Positions 8,859-19,029 of a DNA stretch of 64,000 nucleotides are shown in pieces. The notes beneath the pieces are model-generated. The model saw only the letters and a program-made list of their open reading frames with translations. It had not been told where the DNA came from and made no database searches. The position numbers and the translations under genes are program-made. This DNA is from Gracilariopsis chorda (taxonomy: Eukaryota; Rhodophyta; Florideophyceae; Gracilariales; Gracilariaceae): the NCBI GenBank assembly GCA_003194525.1, contig NBIV01000119.1:62001-126000 (forward strand). Reading direction: 5' to 3'. The first letter of the stretch is position 1. Every line of letters begins with the position of its first letter.

Positions 8859-11006
8859 TTGTTGTACCATTCTTGGTCTGGATACTCACTTGAGTTTTGT
8901 TGCACTTCTCTGAAGTTTTTGTCTGCTTATTCGTTTTCCGGAAGTCTCAGGATCGTTAATTACCGATATCGGTTGCCAGGTTACAGTATGGCACCGATCG
9001 CTCCGGGAACTCGGAATGGTTCTACTCGCCCCACTGGGTCGGCCCAACAGGCTAACCCCAGATCGAGGATGTCCGTTCCCGAGAGCCGGGATGAGATCGA
9101 AATTGATCCGGATCTTCGGAGAGCACCTTCAGCTGCTTCAGTACTTTGTGAGGTTGCTACCGTCGGTCAAACTCCAGTTGTGGAAACGCCGTCCGTGGGT
9201 AACCGAAGTCGGTCTGATGCCACTGAGCTCCTTCGTTTGGAAACTCGCGTGGACATCGCAACCGCAGCCCACGTCGAGCTCCTTAAGGAGGTCACCGAGC
9301 TCCGTCGTAAGGTGGATGACGCCCGAGCTCGGGATGTTTCAGGAGACATACGTGTCCTGAGGCAGGATGTGAATTCCATTTTGGAAAGTCTTGGTGCCCC
9401 TGGGGTCTTCGTTGAGGAGTGTCACACACCTGTGGAAAAATTCCGCAATCGAGCGGATCGTTTTGATGGCCGTTTGGCTAATCTCGAAGAGATGCTCCGT
9501 CTGGACGCGGAAGTTGATGCCAAACTGGCCAAACCCGATCGTTCGGAGACGTCTGAACACCGCTCCGTGAAATGGAATTATCACCGCTCCAAGAAGGAAG
9601 TTCACCTCCAACAGGATTTGTCTGACTCAGATTCTGATTCTTCGTCTTCGAGTTCGTCTTCTGAATCAGTTGAATCTGAAAAGAAAGCGAAACGACGCGA
9701 ATCGCGTGGTACTCGCTCGGAAGCGACTCAGCCCACACAGAAGGATATCCATACCCGTGTGAAGGGTCGACGACACTTGGGAATCAAGGAGCTGAAACCC
9801 ACAAATCCGCTCTATCGGAAGTTGCTATCATACCGTTATTACCGGTTAAAGAAGACGTCTACAGAACGTTCATCTCGTGGAACGGGCAAGGTCAAGGACT
9901 CTATCAAGCGTCTAAGTATTACCCTACACAAAACGGAGTTCAGGGGCGACGAACCAATTTTGGTACTTGACTTGCTCACTAGGTTTGTCCGCGAAGCGGA
10001 TATTCTGGGCATGAGTGAAGCTCAAGCGTACTTGACGCTACCCTACTTTCTGAAGGGTTCTGCAGAAGATCAATTTCAATCCGTCCGCGGATCCTCGAGG
10101 GCCTCGGAAGGAGGAGTTACGTGTTGGCCCGAAGCGGTTCATTACCTCCTCAGGTCATACGCAACACCGAATGCGGTTCAAGCTGCAATTCTCACTTTGA
10201 GAGACACTCGTCAACGACCGACAGAGTCCGAAACGGAATATTCAAATCGGTTGAATAAGGCGTTTCACCAATGTGGTAATGTGCATTCTCATCAAGAGAA
10301 GTGTACCATGTTTTTTGATGGTTTAGATCCTTCGATTAGGGCTTTGGTTGCCCGATATCGGGAGGAGAACCGCAAGGCGCAGTACATGGATTTGGTCCAC
10401 TACGCTCATGCGGAAGGCGATACGTTCCAAGCACGGAAGAATCCGAAATCTCGGACAGCGAGAGCACTCCTCGCCGATGGTTCGGACTCGTCTTCGTCCC
10501 TGCTACGGGTTACTACCAGTCATGATGGGCAAGATGGCATCCACTTTCTTGGAAGCAATCCCAAATCGTTCGGTACATCTCAACTGCCGTCAACTTCAGT
10601 TCCAACAACGGAAGACGATCCGAGCTTGTATGTCAACCCTCGAAGGGTACCGACAGTTCCAATCGCTCACGCGAATCAAGCTACTCGTTTTTCCCGACCG
10701 GGATGGAGGGACACTACACCGCATACACCGCATCAACCTCATCCACACCGTGTGGACACACGTCTACATCCGGATCCGGAACAGTTCATTTGCTTTTTAT
10801 GTTACCTCTCAATTATCGCGCAGTACGAAGCCTTGACTGCTGAACAGAAAGCCCGAGTGCCGAGTCGATCCTATGAGGAACAGAAGCTACTTCGAGCTCA
10901 CCTTGGTTCACAGGTTTCAGTTTTCACACCCGTGAACGGGGAACAATCCATTTCCCGCGGAGGGGCAGTCCCACCGCCAGCGGTGGAGCCTACTTCAAAA
11001 AACTAG
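8859..11006 (+). CDS. gag: gypsy-1 Gag (715 codons)
   Basis: Gag forms the virus-like particle that packages element RNA. The ATG at 8988 (MAPIAPGTRNGS) is the likelier start, because the gypsy-2 Gag begins at a comparable place; 8859 is only the first ATG of the open frame. Features in order: heptad-like helices around residues 110-220; a Ser/Asp-rich run followed by basic residues around 260-290; a capsid-like core with QAYLTLPYFLKGSA and GVTCWPEAVHYLLRSYA; then a C-terminal tail. A zinc knuckle is reduced to ICFLCYL, apparently after a deletion. The ORF ends TAG at 11004-11006, one codon after a slippage heptamer, so pol is probably made by -1 frameshifting. Confidence 0.85.
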   Translation: MLYHSWSGYSLEFCCTSLKFLSAYSFSGSLRIVNYRYRLPGYSMAPIAPGTRNGSTRPTGSAQQANPRSRMSVPESRDEIEIDPDLRRAPSAASVLCEVATVGQTPVVETPSVGNRSRSDATELLRLETRVDIATAAHVELLKEVTELRRKVDDARARDVSGDIRVLRQDVNSILESLGAPGVFVEECHTPVEKFRNRADRFDGRLANLEEMLRLDAEVDAKLAKPDRSETSEHRSVKWNYHRSKKEVHLQQDLSDSDSDSSSSSSSSESVESEKKAKRRESRGTRSEATQPTQKDIHTRVKGRRHLGIKELKPTNPLYRKLLSYRYYRLKKTSTERSSRGTGKVKDSIKRLSITLHKTEFRGDEPILVLDLLTRFVREADILGMSEAQAYLTLPYFLKGSAEDQFQSVRGSSRASEGGVTCWPEAVHYLLRSYATPNAVQAAILTLRDTRQRPTESETEYSNRLNKAFHQCGNVHSHQEKCTMFFDGLDPSIRALVARYREENRKAQYMDLVHYAHAEGDTFQARKNPKSRTARALLADGSDSSSSLLRVTTSHDGQDGIHFLGSNPKSFGTSQLPSTSVPTTEDDPSLYVNPRRVPTVPIAHANQATRFSRPGWRDTTPHTPHQPHPHRVDTRLHPDPEQFICFLCYLSIIAQYEALTAEQKARVPSRSYEEQKLLRAHLGSQVSVFTPVNGEQSISRGGAVPPPAVEPTSKN
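10997..11003 (+). promoter_or_regulatory. -1 ribosomal frameshift site, gag to pol (gypsy-1)
   Basis: The heptamer A AAA AAC lies in the gag frame (tcA AAA AAC) directly before the gag stop TAG. This is a canonical -1 slippery sequence, as used by several retroviruses. Pol lies in the -1 frame and is open across this point. A 5-bp hairpin CTCCC-CTAC-GGGAG (11017-11030) begins 13 nt later. A 10-bp perfect stem, GGGCGTCTTC (11031-11040) with GAAGACGCCC (11053-11062), follows at once. Confidence 0.75.
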
Positions 11007-11008
11007 AC

Positions 11009-13482
11009 TTGGGAGTCTCCCCTACGGGAGGGGCGTCTTCTGAGCCGAAGTTGAAGACGCCCGAAGCGTCACAGCTTCGCTCCCTTGTGGTCAAGATCCT
11101 CACGAGGAATATGGCTACTTCCGACGCGGACTCTGAACACCTTGGTGTTTTACGTTGCCCGTGGATACGGTCCCGAAACCTCCGTATTCCGGATCGAGTC
11201 CTAGTTATGGCCAAGCGAAACTATAAAGTTTACGCCGTCTGGGGCATATCTAACCAGTTTATGGTTCGTCTTTTGTCTTTCCTGGATACAGGAGCTGCAC
11301 CGAATCTCATCCGGTTGGATTTGCTATCGCCTTCTCTGCGAGAACGAATTCGGCATGGTCCAGGATTGGATATCGCAGATGCCAAAAATAACCTCTTGCG
11401 TACGGTTGGTAACACTTCCCTCTGTGTGAGGTTGGGCACCTTATTGGTTCAGTTAGACTTTGTCGTCTGTGACGCACTTGCCGCACCGGTCATACTCGGT
11501 TGTGACTTTTGCGATCGATTTATCGAGGCAATCCGACCTCGGATGAAGACTGTTGAATTGGAAGACGGTTCCACTGTTCCCATTGTTCGGAAGCCTTTGA
11601 AGTCTGCTGCAAGGAAACGCGTACCGCTACCGGTGGCTCAAGAAGTTCCAAACATGGATACAACCTCTACTAAGCTTCGCGTAGCGAAATCGATTACTAT
11701 TCAGCCGGAGACCCAAGCGTGGGTAACGGTCACTACCAAGCAGCATGGTTTGCGTGTTGTTCAACCCTTTTCATTTCTCTATGAACAGAAGCAGCTCGCT
11801 CTAGCGAATTGTGTTGTTTCCGTAGAACCGGATACACCCTTTCTGGTACTTGTTGCTAACTTTGGGTCAACCACTCAGTGGTTAGTCAAAAACCAAGTGC
11901 TGTGTTCGGTTCTTCCACACCCGCAAGTGGTCATACCGACGAAGATACCTGTCTCGGAGGTTCTCGGGATAACAGACCCTAAGGAGGGGGAGGAGACCGC
12001 TCAATTGACCGCTCAATTCGGTGATGGTAATGGACAACAACCTCGCGAGGTGAATTCGGGTACCGCACCCCTCGAAATCTCGGAAGGTAGGCTACCACCT
12101 GGTACAGAACAGAAGGATCCTGTTGAGGAATTAGCAAAATTGGACCTGACTCATGTCCCAGAATCCCATCAGGAGAAGCTCAGGGGCATGCTGAAAGAAT
12201 TCACTCCCATGTGGGATGGTTCCTTGGGAAAGATAGGAATTACGGAGCACCGCATCGATCTCCTTCCGAATGCTCGGCCTGTTTCACAACACCCTTATAG
12301 GGCTGGCCCGAAAGCACGGGAAGAGGAGAAATCTCAAGTCGAGAAGACGTTACGCGCTGGCGTCATTGAGCCTGCTCAGTCCGCTTGGGCGTCGCCTGTC
12401 GTGCTAGCTCCGAAACCGGATGGATCGTGGCGCTTTTGTATTGACTACCGGCGTCTCAATTCGGTCACGGTTAAGGATGTTTACCCAATTCCACGAATTG
12501 ATGAATGTATCGACTCCCTTGGGGATGCTAATGTGTTCACTACCCTTGATGCAAATTGGGGTTATTGCCAAGTTCCTGTCAGGAAAGAGGACCGGGATAA
12601 GACGGCTTTCGTATGTCATCAAGGACTGTTCCGATTCCGGAGAATGCCCTTTGGGCTCACGAACGCTCCCGCTACCTTTCAAAGGGCGATTGACATATTG
12701 CTAGCTCCATTCAAATGGAAAACGTGTCTTGTCTACCCCGACGACATAATCGTTTTCTCCAATAACTTTGATGAGCACTTATCCCATGTTCGGGAAGTAA
12801 TGACGGTACTCCGCGATGCGGGAATCACACTAAAACTCAAGAAGTGTGAGTTCTTTACCGAATCGGTGAAATATCTGGGTCATATCATCCGTCCCGGAAA
12901 GCTTTCAGTCGATGAAGTGAGAGTCAAATCCTTGAAGGAAGCGAAGCACCCAACTACTCTAACTGAGTTGCGTTCCTTCCTAGGATTGTGTAACGTGTAC
13001 CGACGTTTCGTTCCGAACTTTGCGGAGATTGCTACCCCCCTGAACAGGTTACTTACGAAGGGACAACCAACCAAACTGGTACCTTTTGGGGACGCTAAGT
13101 CGTCCGCTTTCGCGGAATTGGTGAACGCTGTAACATCTCCACCGATTTTGGCTTTACTGAAGTCCAGTCTTCCCTATGAAGTGTATACTGACGCTACAGC
13201 TAACCAAGTTGTTTGTGTGTTGTTTCAGACCAATGCAGATGGTGAACTACACCCCATCGGGTTCTGGTCACGATCCCTGAACACGCACGAGCGTAACTAT
13301 TCCGTTTCGGAAAAGGAGTGTCTCGCCGTTGTATGAGCACTGCCCACTCTACGACCATATTTGATGGGAACACACTTTAAGGTGCATACAGATCATTCCT
13401 GCCTTCGTTGGCTTATGGAAATTACCGAACCGTCGTGCCGGCTGATGCGATGGCGTCTCCGACTCTCAGAATTTGATTTTGA
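11009..13482 (+). pseudogene. pol: gypsy-1 Pol part 1: protease, RT, RNase H
   Basis: The first part of Pol, in the -1 frame to gag. Domains: retropepsin with FLDTGAAPN near residue 92; reverse transcriptase from about residue 430, with FCIDYRRLN, TTLDANWGY, FGLTNAPATFQR and the catalytic YPDD near residue 575 (normally Y-L/V-D-D); and RNase H with YTDAT, FWSRSLNTHERNYSVSEKEC and VHTDHSCLRWL. A TGA at 13334-13336 stands where gypsy-2 has the Trp codon of AVVWA. The gene breaks at FDFDV (TSD 13483-13487) where gypsy-2 inserted, and continues at 23646. Confidence 0.9.
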
Positions 13483-13487
13483 TGTCC

Positions 13488-14313
13488 TGTGGTGCAACGC
13501 CCCAAAGGGGAGAAACACCGAAAGACGTTCGGCATCTTTCCTCCGTGGAGGTGAGCCCAGCTGGGTAGAGCCCCTCTAGGGGTGGCACGGCGGAGTCGGT
13601 TCGTAAGACCGAGGCCACCCTTCGCGACTAGCGCAAGAGGGTTTAGGACAAGAATCGGTATCCGCGAGAGCGGGAATGCGTCCTCGCCAGAGGTAGGTTT
13701 CCACGTAAGTGGGGGTGTGTGAGCGGATGCGCACACGAGAGCCGCGGATAGCGGGAGGTGCTACCCTAGAAAGGGGAAAAAGGAAGGGCGAAGAGGAGGA
13801 AGAGAGGACGAAGTGAGTCGCGAGAGCGACGGGGGCGAACGGCGATGCCGGTAACAATATCCCTATACAGGGCAAAACACCAATGCAATTGGAATAATAT
13901 GAATCCCAGTGATGGATCCCTTTAGATGTGCAAGGGGGTTAGATGTCCCGTGGTTCACGGCGTTTCCCTCCAAGGAGGAGTAGAGCAGGCGCGCAAGCGG
14001 TGACAACTAGAGCCAATTCCCCAGGTTGGGGTCCCTTGTTGGGGAAGGTTTACTGGTGCGACGGCAGTGCGCCGTCGCACTAAGTACTAGCTTCCCGGAA
14101 TTGGGTGTGAAAATAATCAATAAAATAAACTAAAATACTCAACATTTCGTGGCAACATCCTCTACTGTGGCCTACCACCAATTGACCCAAAGCCGTGTCC
14201 CATGTGTCCATATCCACCATTGTGGGGCGTAGTTCATATACACACTACACAACCGATAATATCGGGAAAACGATCAAGTACCAGGAATCCCTCCCTGAGG
14301 GCGTTGCACTTCA
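13488..14313 (-). repeat. gypsy-2 3' LTR (826 bp)
   Basis: Seen on the plus strand as TGTGGTGCAACGCC...GCGTTGCACTTCA. It is gap-free against 22815-23640, with about 31 substitutions counted by hand (about 96 percent identity). It is crowded with short hairpin-forming palindromes, for example at 13500-13510, 13540-13551, 13556-13565 and 13571-13582. Confidence 0.95.
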
Positions 14314-14326
14314 TATCCCCCCCCTA
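14314..14326 (-). promoter_or_regulatory. gypsy-2 polypurine tract
   Basis: On the minus strand a run of about nine G's followed by ATA lies directly before the 3' LTR. Position and composition fit the plus-strand DNA primer of an LTR retrotransposon. Confidence 0.75.
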
Positions 14327-14477
14327 AGACGGGAAAACGACCACGGATGCGGAGGGCTCCCAGACGAAAATTGGTGATAAAAGTGCGTACGCCGTCTCCG
14401 GTTCTCCGGTAAATTCCTCTGCACCAGAGTCACCGAGAGCACGAACAACAACAACAACCACCCTCAAAAAGGGAGAA

Positions 14478-14900
14478 ATGAACAACGACAACAACATCAA
14501 CAACAATAGCCAACCTCCGAGGCCTCTCGGGCGATACACCACCGGTTTCCGGTCAGTTCCCCTGCCTCAGGGCGATCGACATCCGGTACAACCGGGGAAT
14601 ATGGCTGCTGCAGCCGACCATCCCTTCGCACTACCACCTTTGGTGGGGTCCTCCGGAACCGCTCCGGCGTTCAACTGGCCAACCTACAACACCCTGGTGG
14701 GGCTCAACCCAATGAATCGGAATCACGCGTCCCGCCTGCGCCTTGCCCCGTGGTTTCACCCGGTCGCTGTCCTCAATGAGGGATTGGTCACCGCTTATGC
14801 GGATGGCTCAGACACCCTTCCGGGGGATGTCACCGCCATGGCGGACGCTTTGACTTACCGCCTTGCGGGTGGTCAAGCCCCGGGCAACGGCGAAGAGTGA
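14478..14900 (+). CDS. Antisense ORF of gypsy-2 (140 codons)
   Basis: This ORF runs opposite to gypsy-2 gag-pol, between the end of pol and the 3' LTR, starting 164 bases inside the LTR. It opens with an Asn-rich stretch (MNNDNNINNN), then a Pro/Ala/Gly-rich region, then LRLAPWFHPVAV and a segment with YADG and LPGD, and ends QAPGNGEE. The APWFHPxAV core and the following L-x-x-x-Y-x(5-7)-LPG pattern also occur in the antisense ORF of gypsy-1 (26871-28705, minus strand). That match supports real coding. No known domain is recognised and the function is unknown. Transcription would have to come from an antisense promoter in or near the 3' LTR. It is shorter than the gypsy-1 version, so it may be truncated. 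Confidence 0.55.
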   Translation: MNNDNNINNNSQPPRPLGRYTTGFRSVPLPQGDRHPVQPGNMAAAADHPFALPPLVGSSGTAPAFNWPTYNTLVGLNPMNRNHASRLRLAPWFHPVAVLNEGLVTAYADGSDTLPGDVTAMADALTYRLAGGQAPGNGEE

Positions 14901-15390
14901 GCCCCTTTCGTCCAGTTTCCTGGTATTCCTTCCCTGGCTATGCCAGTTAGTGTAGTGTAGTATGGAGCTTGCTGCTCCACTAGGTAAACTTTCCCGTCTC
15001 GGACGGTGATTTTCAATTCGAGTTCCCCGTCTTGGACGGACTTTCCTTTGCTATCCTTTCCTACTGCCCTCCGCTCGCGCGGCAACGTTACCCGACTTGG
15101 GCATTACCCAGCGTGGCTGGGGCTGCAGTTCCCGTTTGACGGTGGTATCGCACGACCTGCGATCGCGGGAGGTGTTCGATTGGCTCCCATGTATCCCCAC
15201 TGGGGTCATACCCGTACCAGCGGACGCGGTATTGTAGAATACCATCCTGGTCCCAGGTGTGTCCGACAAGTCGGTCTACTACGAATTCTCGTTCCTAGAC
15301 CTGCTGGCCGTGCCGGGTGGTGGTTGTATTCCCTTGTGAGGGTTGCCCGCGATGCGGTATAATGTCCCGTAGCAGGGTGTTCGGCGATAA
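14901..15390. other. Converging 3' ends of pol and antisense ORF in gypsy-2; palindromes
   Basis: No gene is apparent. Two near-identical 13-bp palindromes occur at 14994-15006 (CCGTCTCGGACGG) and 15027-15039 (CCGTCTTGGACGG), and a 17-bp hairpin TGGAGC-TTGCT-GCTCCA at 14963-14979. They lie where the sense and antisense reading frames converge, as the 13-bp palindromes of gypsy-1 do at 26604-26690. Confidence 0.55.
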
Positions 15391-18300
15391 CTACGGCGTT
15401 GCCGTGCGCTGTGGTAGCGGCCGCTGCTCGTGCGGGAGGATATCCCTCAAGAGGGTGTTTGGCGTCATGGTTTTCACCGCCAAGTTATTCCCCAGAGGGG
15501 CGTCGTTGTTCCCGTCATCACGGTAGGCCGGGCAAACCGCCAGTCGGCGCCGGACTTGAACTCCGCGAGTGCGGTCTTCTTTGCGAACCGCGAGCTTGCG
15601 GGGTCTTTGCTGCGTATGCGGGAACGGCGTTTGCGACATCCCCTGCAGGGTCCCGTGCGACACGGTGATTAGTAAGCGTTCCGCCTCCCTGCCAGGCGCA
15701 CGAGCACTCTGCACCATACGTTCCGGCAACGCCGTGGTGTCCCCGGCTACTGCCGGGTTGCCTGGGGCTAACTCCGGTACACCGGCATTGTGGTTAAAAT
15801 TCCCCTTTGGGGGGTGCCGGGCAGTTGCCGATGACACCCTTTTCAGGGGCCTTGCCGCTAAGCGCGTTGCACCGTCTCCATGAGGAGAGGGAGCGTCCGG
15901 TACGACTGGTTTCGAGCGTGCGATGGCGCGCGTTTTTCCCGAGTTCCTCGGTTCTTCGCCGCAGCGTTGCGTCAGTTGGCGCAAATTATTCCCCGGAGCG
16001 TGGGCTTCGATTCCATCGACGACGGGAGGCGTTTCCGGCGCTTGCGCGCCAGGGCCTGATGCTTCGACTGCGGCTTGGCTGCCTTTTCCCCTGACAGGGG
16101 TGTGCGGTAGTTGCGCTTCAACCTCCCGTGTAGCATGGTATAATTGCCGCTTTTGCGGGGCCAGCGCGTCTGGTTCTTGTTGCGCAGCACTGCCCGAGAA
16201 CGGGGGATTAGTGTCGTGTGACACACTCCGTGCTCCACGGTCAGTGTTCCGTATGTTACGTGTTTTCCGTTGCAACGGCGATATCGTTCCTCGAAAACGA
16301 GTGTTCTCTTCCCCCTCCTTACACGGAGTGGCGGGATAAGGGATAACATTCCCCGCCTGGCGGGTATAAATTCGCGCCAGGGGGGGGGGCGTGGTAGGAG
16401 CGGGCGCTGAGGGGCCCGAATTACCCGGCTGAGCCGGTGAGTCCGACAGTGACGGTAGGTCTGAGAGTCCCGGCCTGGGGTGTGGTAGTACCGTAGGCCA
16501 AGTACTCCCGGATGATTCCGGTGTTGCAGAGTCCATAGAAACGGGGTTGCCTGGATCCAGGACTACCTCTGACGAGGGAGGAGGGGCAAGGACAACACGA
16601 TCACGGGAAATCCGTTCGTGCGTGTCGCCTATCTCTACCACGACAGTGTCGGTGTTCACAGAGATGACCTTGAATGGTCCATCCGCCACAGGCGAGAGTT
16701 TATGGCGCTTCTCCCGTCCCGGGTTGTAGTACTCCTTCCTGATGAAGACGTAGTTATTCGCCCGAATCCGGGACGGTTTCCATCGCAAGCGAGCATCAAA
16801 ATCCCGCTTATACGCGGCTTGGGCCCGTGCCATTGAATTCCGCGCAGCGGGGAACAGCTTGGAAAGCCATTGCTTCCATTGCTGCCGGTAGATACCCACT
16901 GATGGGAAATTGTCCAAGGTAGCATGGGATTCCAGCGCCACAGGCGGGGGTGTTCTAGATAGAACCAACTCGAATGGCGAAACTGCGGTAGTCTGGTGTA
17001 CCTGCGTGTTGTACGCGTAGGTAAACGCATCAGCGTACATGTCCCAGTTCTTTGGGTGGTCTGCGACGTAGGAACGTAACGCCGCGAGTAACGTCCGGTT
17101 AAACCGTTCAACTTGCCCATTACATTGGGGGTGGTAGGTAGTCGTGAACAAGTTCTTGACATCCAGGATGCGACAAACATCCTGGAAGAACTTGCTCGCG
17201 AATTGTTTCCCGTTATCGGAGAGCACCTCCACAGGGGGACCGTAGACGAAAATCCAGTGCGTCACCAGAGCCTGGGCCACCGTGAGAGCGGTTATCCTCC
17301 AAAGAGGGACAGTCCGTACCAGCTTAGAAAAGCGGTCGGTAATGACAAGTAGAAACTTGTTTCCACGTTTCATGGTGAGTAGTGGTCCGAGAATATCGAT
17401 CGCAATAAACTCGAGCGGCGCCCTTGCGGGGAATAGTTTCATCTTCTTCGCATTTTTGCAGAGTTTCACCCGATTCTTCCCGCATTCGGTACAAAACCGC
17501 ACGGTTGCGTAGCAGTCCACCGCCATGGTGGGCCAATAGAAATCCCTTCGCAGGGTTATGTAGAGTTTCCTCCCACCTGGGTGGCCTCCAATGGGGGCGT
17601 AGTGTGATAGATGTAACACCTGCAACTGCAGGGAATGAGGTACCACAATCTGTGGGCGGGCTTCGACCTTCCTTACGAGGTAGCCTTTGTCGTTTACCCT
17701 GAAAGGGAGATTTTCACCACCGTTGATACGGGCACAAATCCTCGTACAGAATGGGTCGCCGAATTGTTCTGGGATCATTTCTTCCGGTGATACTGGTACA
17801 AAGTTTCCCGGTAACGGGTTCTCAGATTCATCTCGCGATGCGAGTAGTTCGTCAAAGTCAGCATCCTCGTCCCAGTTTTCTGGCCCAGCCTCGACGGCAC
17901 ATTCCGGATCATCCGGGTCTATGGCCATGAAACATGGGACTTCATCATCCTCCGTTGGGAGTGCTTCCCCACTTGTGGGTAACCGCGACAGAGCATCGAC
18001 TCGGGTGTTCTGCGTGCCCGTTTTATAAATGACTTGAAAGTCATATTCCGCGAGGCAGAGTCTCCAGCGCATGAGGCGTCCCGACGGGTCGGGGATATTC
18101 AATAACCACCTCAATGAGGAATGATCCGTGTACAAGGTGAAGTGAACTCCCATAAGGTAGGGGCGCAGAGTGGTCATCGCCCATACGACGGCGAGGCACT
18201 CTTTCTCCGATACGGAGTAGTTCCGCTCATGAACATTGAGCGACCGCGACCAATAACCAATTGGATGTCGTTCCCCATCGGGGGTGGTTTGAAAAAGAGC

Positions 18301-19020
18301 ACACCCAACTTGGTAGTCGCTCGAGTTCGTATCTACGGAGTATGGCAACCCAAGTTGTGGTAGATGTAGGATTGGTGCTGATGTGGCAGCCTCTTTCAAG
18401 GAGTTAAAGGAATCCGATTGCTCGGGCGTAAATGTTCCCAGTTTTGGGGGGTTCCCCTTTCGCAACAACGCGTTCAGGGGCGCTGCGGTATCCGAAAAGT
18501 TCGGGATAAACCGTCGATAGACGTTGACTAGCCCCAAAAAGGAGCGCAGTTCCGTTTGAGTACGGGGCTCATTCGCCTCAACGAAGGATTTGACTCGAGC
18601 TTTCTCGATCGCTAACAGTCCAGGACGGATAATGTGACCCCGATACTTCACATTATCTGTGAAAAACTCGCATTTCCTCAACTTGAGGGTAATTCTCGCA
18701 TCGCGGAGTACGGTCATCACGTCTCGGACGTGAGTGAGATGGTCGTCCAACGAGTTGGAGAAGATGATAATATCATCAAGGTACACCAGACAACTCCGCC
18801 ACTTAAAGCGGTTGAGTAGAATATGTACTGCACGCTGAAAGGTGGCGGGGACGTGGGTTAACCCAAATGGCATCCTCGTGAAGCGGTACGTTCCTGCGTG
18901 GCAGGTGAATGCGGTTTTGTCGCGATCCTCCTGTCTCACAGGTACTTGCCAATATCCCCAATTGGCATCGAGAGCCGTGAAAACGGTGGCGTCTCCGAAG
19001 GATTCAATACACTCGTCCAT
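15391..19020 (-). CDS. pol: gypsy-2 Pol part 2: RT, RNase H, integrase, long tail
   Basis: This 1209-codon frame holds the rest of RT (VYLDDIIIF with intact YLDD near residue 81), RNase H (FWSRSLN-type region, YTDHSSLRWLL), and an integrase with zinc-binding HLSHYAP...FCTECG and catalytic D, D, E in FIAIDILGP, VLSDNGKQF and NGQVERFNRTLL. A GPF-type module (VADGPFKVI) follows. The last 350 or so residues form a Pro/Ala/Arg-rich tail without a chromodomain, unlike gypsy-1. The DNA encoding the tail is full of short GC-rich palindromes. The frame joins the preceding piece by a frameshift near 19030. Confidence 0.9.
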   Translation of the reverse strand: MDECIESFGDATVFTALDANWGYWQVPVRQEDRDKTAFTCHAGTYRFTRMPFGLTHVPATFQRAVHILLNRFKWRSCLVYLDDIIIFSNSLDDHLTHVRDVMTVLRDARITLKLRKCEFFTDNVKYRGHIIRPGLLAIEKARVKSFVEANEPRTQTELRSFLGLVNVYRRFIPNFSDTAAPLNALLRKGNPPKLGTFTPEQSDSFNSLKEAATSAPILHLPQLGLPYSVDTNSSDYQVGCALFQTTPDGERHPIGYWSRSLNVHERNYSVSEKECLAVVWAMTTLRPYLMGVHFTLYTDHSSLRWLLNIPDPSGRLMRWRLCLAEYDFQVIYKTGTQNTRVDALSRLPTSGEALPTEDDEVPCFMAIDPDDPECAVEAGPENWDEDADFDELLASRDESENPLPGNFVPVSPEEMIPEQFGDPFCTRICARINGGENLPFRVNDKGYLVRKVEARPQIVVPHSLQLQVLHLSHYAPIGGHPGGRKLYITLRRDFYWPTMAVDCYATVRFCTECGKNRVKLCKNAKKMKLFPARAPLEFIAIDILGPLLTMKRGNKFLLVITDRFSKLVRTVPLWRITALTVAQALVTHWIFVYGPPVEVLSDNGKQFASKFFQDVCRILDVKNLFTTTYHPQCNGQVERFNRTLLAALRSYVADHPKNWDMYADAFTYAYNTQVHQTTAVSPFELVLSRTPPPVALESHATLDNFPSVGIYRQQWKQWLSKLFPAARNSMARAQAAYKRDFDARLRWKPSRIRANNYVFIRKEYYNPGREKRHKLSPVADGPFKVISVNTDTVVVEIGDTHERISRDRVVLAPPPSSEVVLDPGNPVSMDSATPESSGSTWPTVLPHPRPGLSDLPSLSDSPAQPGNSGPSAPAPTTPPPLARIYTRQAGNVIPYPATPCKEGEENTRFRGTISPLQRKTRNIRNTDRGARSVSHDTNPPFSGSAAQQEPDALAPQKRQLYHATREVEAQLPHTPVRGKGSQAAVEASGPGAQAPETPPVVDGIEAHAPGNNLRQLTQRCGEEPRNSGKTRAIARSKPVVPDAPSPHGDGATRLAARPLKRVSSATARHPPKGNFNHNAGVPELAPGNPAVAGDTTALPERMVQSARAPGREAERLLITVSHGTLQGMSQTPFPHTQQRPRKLAVRKEDRTRGVQVRRRLAVCPAYRDDGNNDAPLGNNLAVKTMTPNTLLRDILPHEQRPLPQRTATP

Positions 19021-19029
19021 ACGAGGGAT

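Noticed and set aside
8859..8987. First ATG of the gypsy-1 gag frame as the true start
   Set aside because: The added residues (Ser/Phe/Tyr-rich) have no match in gypsy-2 Gag. The ATG at 8988 fits better, although this is not proven.
15399..16339. Plus-strand ORFs opposite gypsy-2 pol (for example 15923-16339)
   Set aside because: They are shadows of the Pro/Ala/Arg-rich pol tail in GC-rich DNA, with no counterpart in gypsy-1. Only 14478-14900 has one.
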